This document shows, piece by piece, positions 12,468 to 24,321 of a stretch of DNA of 64,000 bases. A program made the translations under genes and the position numbers. Position 1 is the stretch's first letter. Each line of letters starts with the position of its first letter. The DNA lies in NCBI GenBank assembly GCA_030522415.1, contig CM060113.1:10212565-10276564 (forward strand), in the 5' to 3' direction. Source of the stretch: Channallabes apus (lineage: Eukaryota > Chordata > Actinopteri > Siluriformes > Clariidae). The notes beneath the pieces are model-generated. The model ran no database searches. It was not told the origin of the DNA and saw only the letters and a program-made list of their open reading frames with translations.

Positions 12468-12835
12468 GGTGACAGGCTTGGAAACTTATCAGAACCAGCA
12501 TTAACCTTTGCAGCAATTTGAGCTACTGTAGCTCTTCTATTGAATCAGCCTACTAAGGCCACCCTTTGCTTCTCACATGCATCAATTAGCCTTGAACGTT
12601 CGTGACCCTGTGTCAGTCCACTGGGTTCCTTTGACCACTTTAGGTATATTCTGACCACTGTAGACCAACATTCCACCATAGATAGAGTTGTCCTGACCCA
12701 ATGTTATCTAACGATCACAATTTGGCATTTGTCAAAATCCTGCATCACATCAACTTCAGGGATGAAATGTTTGCTTGCTGCCTAATATAACTCAGCCACT
12801 TCTAGGTGCCATTGTGACAAGATACTGTAACTGTA
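12468..12835 (-). pseudogene. Tc1-like transposase relic, antisense
   Basis: The plus strand reads as the antisense of the N-terminal half of the same Tc1-like family seen at 5345 and 29690. Blocks include ATCAGAACCAGCATTAACCT, AGCAATTTGAGCTACTGTAG and ATCACAATTTGGCATTTGTC, ending in TTGCTTGCTGCCTAATATAA. Frames are broken throughout and neither terminal repeat is evident. Confidence 0.6.
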
Positions 12836-14049
12836 GCTCCTGGGGCAAAAACCAAATTGTTATAAATATACAGTACATACAATTTTGATGGCTTTAAGGG
12901 AATCATCTACATTTAGTGCACATACATCATATATCTATGCAATATATGAATCACAACATGTTTCTTATAGATCTGCAAGATTTTCCACTGACTATATTGC
13001 AGCACAGGCCCAAAATTGATTTTGAGTGATAACACGCGGGAATAGTATATTTTTGGATAGGAGGACACTGCAGTAATGCTGTGATCTTTTTTTTTTTTTT
13101 GGCAGACGCTATGAGAAAACAAGCAATATCTTATTACGTAATTGCGTTACAGTGCGTGTCTGGAACTCCTAAGCAAAATAAATCTCATCCAGAAATTTCA
13201 GGGTGAGACAATTGCACATTCTCTTCATGATCTTATATGACAACACTCAAAAACAAGACAAGCATGACATAGTGTGTGTTAGTGTGGATGTTCGGTAGAA
13301 GCTGGATTCTGCAACAATCTAATAAGATTACATCATAAACAACTTTAATGTGACTTAATTTCAATACATAATGTACCTGTGTTTTCATCATCTTAAAATT
13401 ACACCAGGAGACTGCACTGAAAACAACATTGCCGCATTATATGCTTTAGACTTATGTACTAATGAGGCATATTAAGTGTTTGTAAAATCTTGCAACAACA
13501 AAAGCCACAAATAACATGGTGGTTGAACTAGTGGCTGTGATTAAATGGTGGTTTAAATTGACAGGCATTAAATAAAAACCAGACAGGCTAATGAAAAAAA
13601 AAGTCTGCTGTGTTTATTAGACCTCCCACTAAGGTGTCTAGGCCTCTGACATCTACGTGCTGTACTTTCTTTTAGTTTGATTTAGACCACCAAGAGATTT
13701 GATGACGAACCACAATAAGTTTCTAGATAAAGGCAGGGAATAAAGTAGACATTTACCTCTGTGCCCTACTCGCATGAAGCTGACTCACATGATTGCTTGC
13801 TTTAGCTAGAAGATAATTCTCTATAAAGAACCGCACTCAAATGCATGAATTCATTCTCAGTAAAATAACCAAAGTGTTGTCTGGGAAGTGGTGTGTATTA
13901 AAACACATGAAACCTGAAATGGGGTCATATCTAATATTTGTCATGATATTTAAATGCATGAGTCACTATGATACCAATCATCAAGGCACAACAGTACAAG
14001 TATATGGAGTTTAATACCACTGGCTGGGAAGCATCATCAATAAAAAATT
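12836..14049. other. Intergenic, no gene seen
   Basis: No supported gene or repeat family recognised. Confidence 0.4.
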
Positions 14050-14525
14050 CGCCTACGGTACTGTGCAAAAGTCTTGAGCCACCCCTCGTTTCTTCATATT
14101 AAATTCAATTAAAATATGTAGGTTAAACGAAAGAAATATGGACAAATGTTTTACTGTGACAGGCTGCAAAGTGCCTAAAGATACAATTTTAAAATTGCCT
14201 GTCTATGTAACAACCTCTGCAGCAGCCTCATTTCCCCTCTCGTCTGTTCCAACCACTCAGCATTCAGCTTCACCTGTTTACTAATCATATCCCTTATCAT
14301 ACAAGAGTATGTCATCATCTGCACCTGTTTCTCACTGGTCTATACCTTAGGTTAGATCATTTTTTATTAATGGTTTAATGATTCATAGGTCACTGTGTGA
14401 CTTAACACGAAAAAAAAAAACATTCCTCTGAAACTGGTCAGTTAAAAGGACTGGACTAAAAAATATCCAAAAAGTCATTCAGGAAGCCTGGAGAACCATT
14501 TCCTATGAATAGATTAAAATAAATA
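14050..14525. mobile_element. Probable Tc1-like element fragments
   Basis: TACTGTGCAAAAGTCTTGAG near 14058 resembles a terminal repeat common to fish Tc1-like elements. AGGAAGCCTGGAGAACCATT near 14480 resembles the transposase body of the same type. A similar terminal motif (GACAGTGCAAAAGTCTTGGG) occurs alone near 31311. Everything between is decayed, so the assignment is tentative. Confidence 0.35.
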
Positions 14526-14552
14526 AATAAATAAATGAACCAATCCTTCAAG

Positions 14553-14610
14553 GGCGCCATGGTGGCTTAGTGGTTAGCACGGTCGCTTTGCATCTCTAGA
14601 TTCTGGGGAA
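14553..14610 (+). mobile_element. Mermaid-type SINE head, truncated
   Basis: GGGCGCCATGGTGGCTTAGT, GGTTAGCACGGTCGCTTTGC and CATCTCTAGATTC match the 5' head of the SINEs elsewhere in the window. The body is absent. Confidence 0.6.
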
Positions 14611-14684
14611 AGAAAAACAGATTAAAAATCCAACCTGCTCAATTTTGAATCATGGAATGTCTACCCATACAGTAAACCTAAGCC

Positions 14685-14699
14685 TTTATTTATTTATTT

Positions 14700-14730
<31 letters not shown>

Positions 14731-14732
14731 AT
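14685..14732. repeat. (TTTA)n repeat
   Basis: Slightly interrupted TTTA tetranucleotide run. Confidence 0.85.
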
Positions 14733-17475
14733 TGAGTCCAGGGCTAGATACTGGGTGAAGTGAAGTTATTATATCACAGATAAACCTGGTGATGTCTTGG
14801 AAACACTGACATGTCCACCATGGTGGACTGCTTGTCCACCAAAAAGACACAATTTCCCTGAGATTCAGGCGATTCTCTCTTCAAAATACATTTTTTTAAT
14901 GTTCTGTGTCTCTTCATTTTTTCTAAATTACAGTATTTGCTGAGTTATATCCCACTAAATTCTCAACACAAACATTGCTCTGATATGTGTTATTTTATCA
15001 CAGTATTAAGACTTTATTCCCCAAATGTTTTTACATATCAAAATATGACTCATTTATTCTAAAAATATTGTGACTGTTTGCATAAGATCAAGTTTTATTT
15101 ATTTTTTGTTTAATATCCAGCATATAGAATTATATCTATGAATCGTATCTTTTTTTTTTTTTTTTTTTAACAATGACCATAAACCTTATAAGAAGATGTC
15201 TGTTTTGCCATTGAACCAGGTACAGATACAGACATTTGGAGCATTGAACAAATGCAAATAACGGCACTGACTTACAGTGCAAATATCATTGTAGATGCTT
15301 TTCCATGTAGTGTGTTCTTGTTCTAAATGAGCAATAATCAGGTATAATGCCATGTTTAGCATATTAATAAGGAGCAAAATGTTATGCTTGTGCAACCATT
15401 GTAATTAGGCTTCCCACAAAATTCCACTAAGCTAACAACATGGCTCTGGGGCAGACATCTTTAAAGCATCAAACTCCTTTAAGCCAAATCTTAGTCATTT
15501 CCTCCAGAGACATTTCCATATTGGCATTTTACTGCCTAATGATCTGTAAAGACATTTGCTTTGTTAGCATAAAAAATCCAACCCTTGCTCCAACACTGTT
15601 TACCCAAAAAATCGAATGATTAAAAGTGTGAAGAATGTGCTAGGACCCTAACTGGTGAGATTACAAAATTGGAGTTGCCGTAATACAGAATTATTATTAT
15701 TATTATAGGTGATTTTTTCTTTTACTGCATTACCTCACCTTATCTCCAGTCATATACAACATATAACAGGCTACTTCTCCAAATGAAAGCTCAATATTAA
15801 TTTCCCAAGTAAGGAAAAAAAAGGTAATTTTAGAGGTAAAAATTAAGCACACTTAGACAGAAATGTGACTGGTTCCTCCAAATAAAGTCAAAATGTCTAA
15901 GAGGCTACAATAAGTCTAGATGGCTCAATGATAAGCCTGCAGCAGCAAGCATCTGCTGTCCATCTTACTGATTTAAGATGGAAGCCGGGTCGTTTCCAGC
16001 TGCATGGCATAGTCCAGTGGCCCTTGGCACAAACACTGCATGGGGCATTGATGCAACACCACAGGAACTCTAAAACTCTTTCAACGATTAATCAGTGTGG
16101 ATTCACTTCGCTCTGTGCTGCACACTGCACTATGAAATGCTGCAGCACAGCAATGCAGGCAAGTACTTGTCTACTCCATTATTCATCTGCAGCAAGCAGT
16201 ATAATAAAAAGGGTAATAAAAAAATACTGTATTACAATTTAAATAGTTACTGAACAGAATTCATAGATTTGATTTCATAAAATGACTAATTTGACACAAA
16301 CAGTCCAGAAATCCTGCACCACTATTTCCAATGAGGTCAGGAAACTGCCGTTTAGTTTCTCTCTAATAAAATGAAAGTCGATGAATTTGCATCGATGACA
16401 CAACACCACTCCCACCCGTTCTGTATAAACCAATTAAAGGCTGTGATTTATTTCAAACTTGAGGCATGATGTCTCCATTTTGAGCAGCCGCAATACGTTA
16501 ACAAGAGAAGTGTTCTGCTAGGACTGCCTCCCCCTCTCTCTTCATTTGTATGCGATCCTTGCACAGTATCTCCATTCTCTGCCACATCAGGAAACAGCTA
16601 CACAGAGGCCTATTGTACCAGGCAAAGAAAATCACTCTATTTGAAACAGGATGAAAAACACTCTCGCTTGTACACCACCAAGCACACTGGCCTCAGATCC
16701 CCTTGTTTCCACAGGGGTAAACATTTACTTCACTTCACACGTGAGCACTTCAGATCACTGGCTTACATATTTACCCAGATCAAAAGTGTATAATTCACGA
16801 GAAGAAAAATAAAATTTATTTGAACCACAACTGCAGGCAGAAGAGCAATGGACAGTGCACAAGTGGAAATTAATTAAACCAGTTTTATCCTGTTTGCTTA
16901 ATAAACTTTTGCATTCCAATCTATCTACACACTTCACAGCATGAAAGCAACTGGGAATTAAATCAAATGGTAATACATGTCTTGGTATGCAAGAGTTGTA
17001 AGCTGCACTGGGCCTAAACAAAGACGAGCACTCATTAGCACCTTGGACAGCAGCAATTACTTGGAATGATTTAAATTCACCTCTATAACAGGGCATGCAA
17101 TGCTCCTTTCAGGCTAAATAAAAAACGAATGCTAATGTAATTTTGTTGAAATCATATAGAATAACTAAGCATGCTGCATTTAGCTGCATTCTCTGGCATT
17201 CGGCTGCATTTAGATGCAGGAGCAGTATTCTTGCAAGTATAGAGAACGTTCGTGCCTAATGATTATTCATGAAATGTGCTGGGTGAACATTTTTTAAACT
17301 CATATCCCAATGTTGTGTTTTTTTTTATCTGCTCTTTCACCACCAGATGGAACTCATCTGTTTACTGACAAGCATTTGATCATTTTAAAAGCAAAGCTTT
17401 TGACCATATTATGTTTAATGCACTGTCCCTAACAAACGCAGTTTCAGCAAACAACACATGCTTACTCACATAAAT

Positions 17476-17476
<1 letters not shown>
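14733..17476. other. Intergenic, 3' side of slitrk2; no gene seen
   Basis: No convincing coding region. From about 16300 to 17250 the sequence is less AT-rich and nearly free of recognisable repeats, unlike most of the window. It is therefore a candidate for conserved noncoding sequence downstream of slitrk2, but conservation cannot be seen from one genome. A canonical AATAAA on the minus strand lies at about 16815-16820. Confidence 0.4.

Positions 17477-17538
<62 letters not shown>
17477..17538. repeat. (CA)31 microsatellite
   Basis: Uninterrupted CA run about 0.7 kb beyond the slitrk2 stop codon. Confidence 0.95.
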
Positions 17539-17540
<2 letters not shown>

Positions 17541-18216
17541 ACGATCATACCATAAACCAACTTTCGAATCCTCGCAATGTATATTAAAACCTCAAAATAC
17601 TAAATTCCAAAATTTCTACCAGTAGAGTATATTTCCTTTTTTCCGTTTAATGCAATGGACAAATAATTCTATGTTACAGAGTTTCTTTTTAAAATACAGC
17701 ACTTATAAAAATTCAATTCACAGAAAGCAAAGATAAAATTCTTCAAGTGCAAAGGCACTTCTGGAATAAAAGGATTGAAGTGGACGTGAACAGTTATTGT
17801 ATATCCGTCTTCCCACCATAATAACAACAAAGCAATGTCACCGCATGATTCAGTTACCTGCTTCTGAAAAGAACATTGTCCTTCTCTGAGAAAAAAATAT
17901 ATACTTCATATAAAATAGCATTAAGCATTATTATTATTATACATATTCTTGCCATAATTGCTACAGTCTTTATGTTTCAAGTAGAGGAAATAATTTAAAC
18001 CTTAGAGAAAATAATATATCATCTTTAAATTGTAGATATATATTTTTTTCCTTACTAATTTGTACAGCTTCAGAAAGATGAAGATGAAAAGGCTTTAGGT
18101 TGCATTGTCCGATATTCGAGTCTTGTGTGGTCGAAAATGTAGATGACACATATTTTCGTTACAATAAAGAGATAATAAAGAGTGTGTTTGTGAGAGAGTT
18201 TTTTTTTTTTTTTTTT
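17539..18216 (-). other. Putative slitrk2 3' UTR / 3' flank
   Basis: Sequence immediately downstream of the slitrk2 stop on the minus strand. It opens with an A tract (T run 18199-18218 on the plus strand) touching the stop codon. It contains a minus-strand ATTAAA at 17646-17651 that could serve as a weak poly(A) signal. The end of the transcript cannot be set from sequence alone. Confidence 0.4.
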
Positions 18217-20781
18217 TTACAACTGACTCATTGCAGTGTGTTTCTCCAGAACCTCGAGGTAGTCCGGCTCTGTTTTCAGCTTAGCAGGGAGCAACTGTTC
18301 AGCATGCTTTCTTGGCGTCCCATACAAGACAGTTTTGTTCAGTTTCTCCCGATTGGGCCGCCCTGCAGCCTCGTATGGTGGCGCTAATGGCCTTTTGGGC
18401 AGAGTGCAAAAACTATAGCCGAAGGGAGCAGCAGTGGGCAGCTCTCTTACCCTTTCTGCAACATTCTGGTACAGCAGCTCAGGTTCACAGCTGCCTTGTG
18501 GGGGTTTCTCATCCACACGTTCCAAAGTGCTTATTGTGTAAGTTGGACTGCGACCAAACTCCTCCCTCTTGGGCTGTGGTGCTCCAAAACCCAGTTCTTT
18601 CAGGTTGCGATAGTAGGCTACATGCTCATTTTCCTTCTGCACATAAATGGGGTTTGGGCACATCTGGCCAACAGCAGCAGGAATATAGTTGTAGACATGG
18701 CCCTCTCTTTTACCTGTGCTTTGCTCTGTGTCAAAGTGCCCATAATGCGCTTGGAAAGAGCTCAGATCTAGGCTATTGGCCGCTGCAGTAGCTGGGACAC
18801 TCTCCACTGCCTTGCGCCGCTTGAGCACAAAGACGAAGATGCCAGCCCCAAAACACACTGACAGAATGAACACAACAAGCAGGCCCAAGATAAGTACAGA
18901 CAGGGGTACTTCTGGGTGTGTTTCAGGCTCTAATTCTTCCGTAGGGGTCACAGTAGAGGAAGTTGTGACTTCAGTGCTAATGCTGATAATGGTTGGCGCC
19001 TTGGTGGGTGGTGCTGGAGTCTCGTCATTCTCTGTGCAGATAGCATCATTGCGTAACGACCGTAGGAGGCGACCTGCATGCTTGGAGGGAGAGTCACATG
19101 TGATCTCGTTGACCACGACACTAGTGCTGGACAGCTCCATCCAGTTCTTGAGTGGCACAATGCCACATGTGCACTCCCATGGGTTTTCCTGGAGATCAAT
19201 CTGGACAAATGCTGAGAGCTGGTCAAGCACCCCACTCACTGGCAGATGTGAGAAATGATTGTTCCTGAGATTGAGCCTTGTTAGCATTGTGCCCGCAAAC
19301 ACATTGTCAGGGAGGGACCTCAGCAGATTGTTGTTGAGGAAAAGAAGCTGCAGATTGTGCAGTGAGTTAAACGTGTTTGGTAAAATTTCCTTAATAATGT
19401 TGTACTCTAAGTAGAGGTACTGCAAGCTCTGTAGCCCAGCGAACAACGCCTGCGACAAACTTTCTATATAGTTGCCGTTGAGGTAAAGCCTGCGCAAATT
19501 GGTCAGATTCTCAAAGGCCCCATCCTGGATAACAGCAATTCTGTTATTCCCCAGATGGAGAAGGTCCAGGGTATTATATTCGGTCAGATCAGCCCTGTAT
19601 ATGATCTGCAAATGGTTTCCAGTTAAATGTAGCTTCTTTGGATATGACGGTTTGGGTTGCAAATCTGAGATGTTGTGAAGCTTCCTCTCTTGGCAGTTAA
19701 CATTAAGTCCACTGTCCGGGCTTTGTGACGTGCACACACAGATACTTGGGCATGTCATGGGTACAGGGGATCTTGTCTGATAAACCATAATTGGGCCAAA
19801 TACATGCTTATCCCTGCCAGATGTAACCCGTGGAGTAGGGCGGCTTCTCATCCTGGGAGGTCGGGATGCCTTAGGTGCTCTAGTTGGTGAAATGTGTGTG
19901 CGTGATGTAGGTACTGGAACCCGATGCTGGGGATCAGGAGGTGGTGGCTGCATGGCTCGTGGCGTGGAGTCCCCGGTACTGCGCCTGGGGCATAGGTCCT
20001 GCTTTATTAGCTGTGTAACATCTTTACCATGCAAACGGAACGGCGTCTCACAAACCACATCGCCAACAAACACTGCAATGGTATCCAGCCAGGCCTTGAG
20101 TGGCACGAGGTCACACGTACAGTTCCACGGATTCTCCTCCAGCTGTATCTCCATAATGCCGCCTATGTGCTCTAAGACACCAGCGAACGGTAGCGTCTTC
20201 AGCCGATTGCCTCTCAAATCCAAATGTGTCAGCATCACAAATCGAAATATATTGTTAGGCAAAGAGAGCAAAAGGTTATCATTAAGTATGAGGACTTTGA
20301 GCTTGTTCAGCTTATTGAAAGCACCTGCCTCTATGGCACTTATATAATTGTAATCAGCCTGCAAATACTCTAAACTTTCTAAACCAGAAAACGTGTCTTC
20401 TTTTATAATTTCCAAATTGTTATTGTTCAAATGGAGGCGTTTGAGGTTTTTTAGGCCATTGAACGCCCCCGTTTTAATCTCCTGCAACCCGTTATTGCCC
20501 AAATGGAGAGACGTGACATTACCGTAATTGACGAACTCGTTGGCGTTCAGTCTCGTGAGAAAGTTCCCGTTCAGGAAAAGCTGGCTTATTTTATTCTGCG
20601 GCGGCTGAAACGAACTCACACTCGTAAATCCTTTGTTCTCGCAGTTGATGTTTAAAGCGTTCTCCTTCTCCTCGCACGGACAGCGGCTCTTACAAATGTC
20701 CTTCGAAGTTTTGCGGCTCTCCGTCCGCGAGGAGAAGCCGGTTACTGTCAAAACGCTCAGCAGCAAAACGTTGTTCAACAT
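18217..20781 (-). CDS. slitrk2: SLIT and NTRK-like protein 2 (SLITRK2), complete single exon
   Basis: Single-pass neuronal membrane protein of the SLITRK family, which organises synapses by binding presynaptic LAR-type receptor phosphatases (family knowledge). The 854 residues match the family's length (human SLITRK2 about 845). Visible order: signal peptide (about 1-20); first LRR block with N-cap cysteines C30/C34/C36/C47 and C-cap C221/C223/C244/C264; proline/arginine-rich linker (about 265-340); second LRR block with N-cap C344/C348/C350/C363 and C-cap C537/C539/C562/C582; hydrophobic TM about 625-653 followed by KRRK; cytoplasmic tail ending in the Trk-like EPDYLEVLEKHTAMSQL. The paralogue is SLITRK2 rather than 1, 4 or 6 because of TESRKTSKDIC near the N-terminus, APKASRPPRMRSRPTPRVT in the linker, GPIMVYQTRSPVP, and the GHVYNYIP and LYGTPRKH segments in the tail. 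The ATG is followed directly by the signal peptide and the frame is intact to TAA. Intronless coding is normal for the family. Antisense frames through it are shadows. Confidence 0.97.
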   Translation of the reverse strand: MLNNVLLLSVLTVTGFSSRTESRKTSKDICKSRCPCEEKENALNINCENKGFTSVSSFQPPQNKISQLFLNGNFLTRLNANEFVNYGNVTSLHLGNNGLQEIKTGAFNGLKNLKRLHLNNNNLEIIKEDTFSGLESLEYLQADYNYISAIEAGAFNKLNKLKVLILNDNLLLSLPNNIFRFVMLTHLDLRGNRLKTLPFAGVLEHIGGIMEIQLEENPWNCTCDLVPLKAWLDTIAVFVGDVVCETPFRLHGKDVTQLIKQDLCPRRSTGDSTPRAMQPPPPDPQHRVPVPTSRTHISPTRAPKASRPPRMRSRPTPRVTSGRDKHVFGPIMVYQTRSPVPMTCPSICVCTSQSPDSGLNVNCQERKLHNISDLQPKPSYPKKLHLTGNHLQIIYRADLTEYNTLDLLHLGNNRIAVIQDGAFENLTNLRRLYLNGNYIESLSQALFAGLQSLQYLYLEYNIIKEILPNTFNSLHNLQLLFLNNNLLRSLPDNVFAGTMLTRLNLRNNHFSHLPVSGVLDQLSAFVQIDLQENPWECTCGIVPLKNWMELSSTSVVVNEITCDSPSKHAGRLLRSLRNDAICTENDETPAPPTKAPTIISISTEVTTSSTVTPTEELEPETHPEVPLSVLILGLLVVFILSVCFGAGIFVFVLKRRKAVESVPATAAANSLDLSSFQAHYGHFDTEQSTGKREGHVYNYIPAAVGQMCPNPIYVQKENEHVAYYRNLKELGFGAPQPKREEFGRSPTYTISTLERVDEKPPQGSCEPELLYQNVAERVRELPTAAPFGYSFCTLPKRPLAPPYEAAGRPNREKLNKTVLYGTPRKHAEQLLPAKLKTEPDYLEVLEKHTAMSQL

Positions 20782-21466
20782 TTTTTTCCCCCTCCTGAGT
20801 TACAGTAATGACACCCAAATTCCTGACGTTAACGTGAAACTAAATGCAGATCCGAGTGAAGGCATGCAAACGCCGAATAAAGCCGATGTGAAGCAGTCAG
20901 ACGGTGAGAGAGGCGCGCTTGGGCGCACGGCTCTCCATCCGCCCTGCTTAAATCCCAAAAGGCGGCGCATCCATCACCGTGCACGGCTGTGCTCGCTGAT
21001 CACTTCAAATCATTCTTTCTGCCGTCTAAACTGAATGCAATTCCGGATTTAGGACTTGGCCATTCCTCGCAGTGTAATCTCCAGCATATCCGAGGCATTG
21101 CCGTGCTCACCGAGCTCCGCCGACTGCGCACTCGGCTTCTACCCCAATCGGAGGGAGATGCATTTTTTTTTTCTGTTTCAAGTCAAAAAGGCAAAGCAAA
21201 TAAAAACTAACTTTTGCGCCCGCGATAGTGCAGAAGATGAACTTGGCTTTGAGATAGTGATAGGGAAAAAAAAACACACACACAGCAATAATGTAAAGGT
21301 CCGAAGTGAGGAGAGGTTGGGAACGGTGTCTGTCTCTGCTCTCTCACTCCTACTGAGAATAGCAGAGGGTGAGTGTGTGAGTGCGTGCGTATATGTGTGT
21401 GTGTGGTTGAATTCTCGTCTCTGTGTCCTCCCACATCGAAGCATTGGAATTTTAGACGTCACCGAT
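20782..21466 (-). promoter_or_regulatory. slitrk2 5' UTR / upstream region with CpG-containing stretch
   Basis: Immediately 5' of the slitrk2 ATG. On the minus strand CTGTAACTCAG|GAGGGGG (boundary near 20794/20795) resembles a 3' splice site, which would suit a noncoding 5' exon joined to the single coding exon. From about 20880 to 21240 CpG dinucleotides are clearly denser than in the surrounding AT-rich DNA, as expected of a vertebrate promoter. No TATA box or start site can be fixed. Plus-strand reading frames here are spurious. Confidence 0.4.
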
Positions 21467-21500
21467 CACACACACACACACACACACACGCGCGCGCGCG
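21467..21500. repeat. (CA)n-(CG)n alternating repeat upstream of slitrk2
   Basis: CA units merge into CG units, giving a continuous alternating purine-pyrimidine tract about 0.7 kb upstream of the slitrk2 start codon. Confidence 0.9.
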
Positions 21501-23910
21501 CATAAATCCACTGGTCCTGTAAATTACTAACTAAATTTATAGCGACTGGAATAATTATTATGATAGCATATATAACTGAAACACTGGTTATTATAATATA
21601 TAAACGATATAATTCTGTAATTAATAAATTAAGCCACAGTGTGCTTCATTCGCTCATCCATCCAGTCATCCATCCGTCCATTCCTGCATTCATTCATTCA
21701 TTCATTCGTTTAACGGGTTTATTAAAATTTGTGATTTGCCCATGAACTGCTCTATGCGCATTGCGCCACTAGGAGGTGGAATGAGCATCTCAAACGTTCA
21801 GCAAAAGCTCCTTCACTCCTAAGCATCTTGCTGCCAAGGCTCTTGTGCAGAGGTTTGTTAGATTAGAGCAACACGGGGCTACCTTGGGGGTAAATACGAC
21901 AAAACTGTGAATTGTCAATATTTTCTGAATACATTGCCTTGTGCTCCATGTTTGATTTATTTATGATCGAAAGAAACCAGTTTCCATGGGAAAGTAAATG
22001 ATTTTCATGGCCAGGATACAAAAAAAGTAGATAATGAAAATAACACAGTATATTAAGAAAGAAAGGAATTACTCACATGATGGTGTGGTATTATAGGATA
22101 ATAATCAATGATGGGTTGGTGCGACTTCATGCCAGCCTGTAGGGATTTTTTAACAGCAGCTTAACTGTATACATTTTATGTGTTACAACGCAGAAAGTTC
22201 ATTGCACTTTTTAAATTTGTTTGGATTTAATCTTACATGTGATGTTATGGATCATAAGCAAATCATTCGATCAACTGATTAAGTTAGATTGTTAGCTTGA
22301 TTTATCTTTCATAATATTTTTTAACGAGCAATTAGTTAAATATGTAATTAGACATACCAGAATAAGGTATGCTATTACTACTAATATTGCTTACTATTTT
22401 AAAGCATGCATGATTAAGCGCAAGCACTGTTGCAGCATAAAAACACTAATATACTAGTCAACGCACCTCATAAAACCGTGTAATGGAAAAACATAAGGTT
22501 GAAATGCTGCTTAAAGTTACTCTGCCTATATCACCACTATGCACTTGTTTTCAATTAACCTGTATCCAATTTTGCAGCAATCCCCAAACTCTGAGTAGAA
22601 GCTGTTTTTCTCTTGCCAGCGCTTGAGCCAATAACTCCTACAGAGGGTCAGAAAGAGAGACAAGCCATTTGCTCCTTTTTATGAACATATCACAAAGGTA
22701 TGGTACAGCCCTCGATAGATACTGATTCCCTTTTGGACTGAAACAATGTGCTGCCTGGTCATAACTCCTGGAGAATGGAGGAGCTGTGGCTTGATGGATC
22801 GTCTCATCCGGCCCCTCAGAAGTGCTGACCTGAACATCAGTTGATCCCAGTAGCTTCACCATAGTGAATACAGAGGGCAAGTGATGAATGGACAACTGCG
22901 CCCCATCAATTTGAGAGCTGGGAGTCATACAGTACTGTACGTCTGCACTGGACTTAGGAGCGCTGTGTCACTTTTGTGTCTTTTTAACTCCCAGATGATG
23001 TGGCCCAGCTCAGGACATCTTTGTCATTATGACTACACGCATACAAAAAAAAATCATGCCCAGATTCTTTGACCAATTTGTTTATACTACATAAATTATT
23101 TCCTTTATATTTCTTGGGTAATCCTATATCTCAGGATAATGTTGCTGTTACATAAATGTATAAAACATTTTGTTAGAAGAAAATAATTAGTGATTGGGTG
23201 GTGTGAGGCAACCCACTGGAAGTCAGGGTGTTTGTTAGCACCAATTTACTGTATTTATACCTCAGCAAATTTGTTAAGGATTGATTTTTGTCCCCAATTA
23301 AAGAATGATTAAACACAGAATCTGTTTATAGTATTTAGTATGTTTAATGTTATGGATTATCCATGAAAATAATTAGTTGTTATTATCACTTATAACAAAC
23401 CAGCTAAACAACAACTCTATCCCTTATTTGTTCTGACTTTTCAAGTTAATAAGACAAACAAAGGAAAAGGGGAAAAAATTACCATGTTACTCAGAAAGTA
23501 GAAAATCCTTTATTCATGACAGAAAAAAATTGACACTCACAAAGCACTTATGATGGAATCCTACCATAAATGTTGCAAAAATGTCTTCTTGTAAAAAATA
23601 TACTCATAAATAAAAGAATGTTGAATCTACACTAATTCATAATTTTGTTTGCCTTGTTATATTATGCAAAACGTACTTTAAAATACTTTATCATTGATAA
23701 TTATCTAACTCACATCTTCTCAATTTGCTATGTGATTATGTTAAACTGATATGTCTTTGTATCAAAAGTAAGAAAATCATTCTGATTTTGGAGTTAGAGT
23801 AAAATGTAATATAATGCACACAATGTGGTGGCAAGTTCATGTGTGAAAATGATTCCTCATGCTCCCAGAACCACCATCAGAAAGAAAAACTCCATTGATG
23901 TAATAACCTG
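21501..23910. other. Intergenic, no gene seen
   Basis: AT-rich, with an (ATTC)n-like run near 21650-21710. A 96-aa minus-strand frame at 22638-22928 shows no recognisable domain. Confidence 0.4.
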
Positions 23911-24256
23911 GAGTGCGTTTCCCGTACAACGATGTAGCTCTTTGCTTAACCAACATTGTACGATGCAACATTGAAGAAACTAACTAACTAGTCACGACTG
24001 TTTCCCAACACCATAGTACCTGTGTCGCAAATCCATCTTTAGAACCATGTTGGTTTGATCTGTCATTATGACGTTCTTCGTCTTCTTCTTCGATACAATG
24101 GTGGAGTAGTGCCATAGGCACATATCGCCCCCTACTGTAAAGTGTTTTTTTTTCTCTTCGGTTCATTCAACACGCTTTCGCAGTGACGTTACGTAGAAGT
24201 GGTGTAATAACGTCACAAACAAAACATTCATTATTTGTACAATAAAACATATATAG

Positions 24257-24321
24257 GCATACTCAGTGGTTGGTGTTTCACCTGCCATGCGGAAGGCCCG
24301 GGTTCGATTACCAGCCAGTGC
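24257..24321 (+). pseudogene. tRNA-Gly(GCC)-like sequence
   Basis: From GCAT through CAGTGGT, CCTGCCATGC, GGAAGGCCC, GGGTTCGATT and CCAGCC to AGTGCC it follows tRNA-Gly(GCC): the anticodon loop carries GCC and the B box GGTTCGATT is intact. About eight bases of the acceptor/D-stem region are missing and the acceptor stem no longer pairs fully. It is a pseudogene or the head of a tRNA-derived SINE, not a working tRNA. Confidence 0.6.

Noticed and set aside
16755..17096. 113-aa minus-strand frame downstream of slitrk2 as a gene
   Set aside because: No domain, no Kozak or splice support, and no resemblance to known families.
18312..20347. Several 90-160-aa frames on the plus strand and in another minus-strand frame across the slitrk2 locus
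   Set aside because: They are shadows of the conserved slitrk2 coding frame; none has a recognisable domain.
18217..20781. Processed retrocopy of slitrk2 (single exon, A tract after the stop)
   Set aside because: SLITRK genes are naturally intronless in their coding part, the frame is fully intact with all cysteines, and the A tract abuts the stop rather than ending a 3' UTR.
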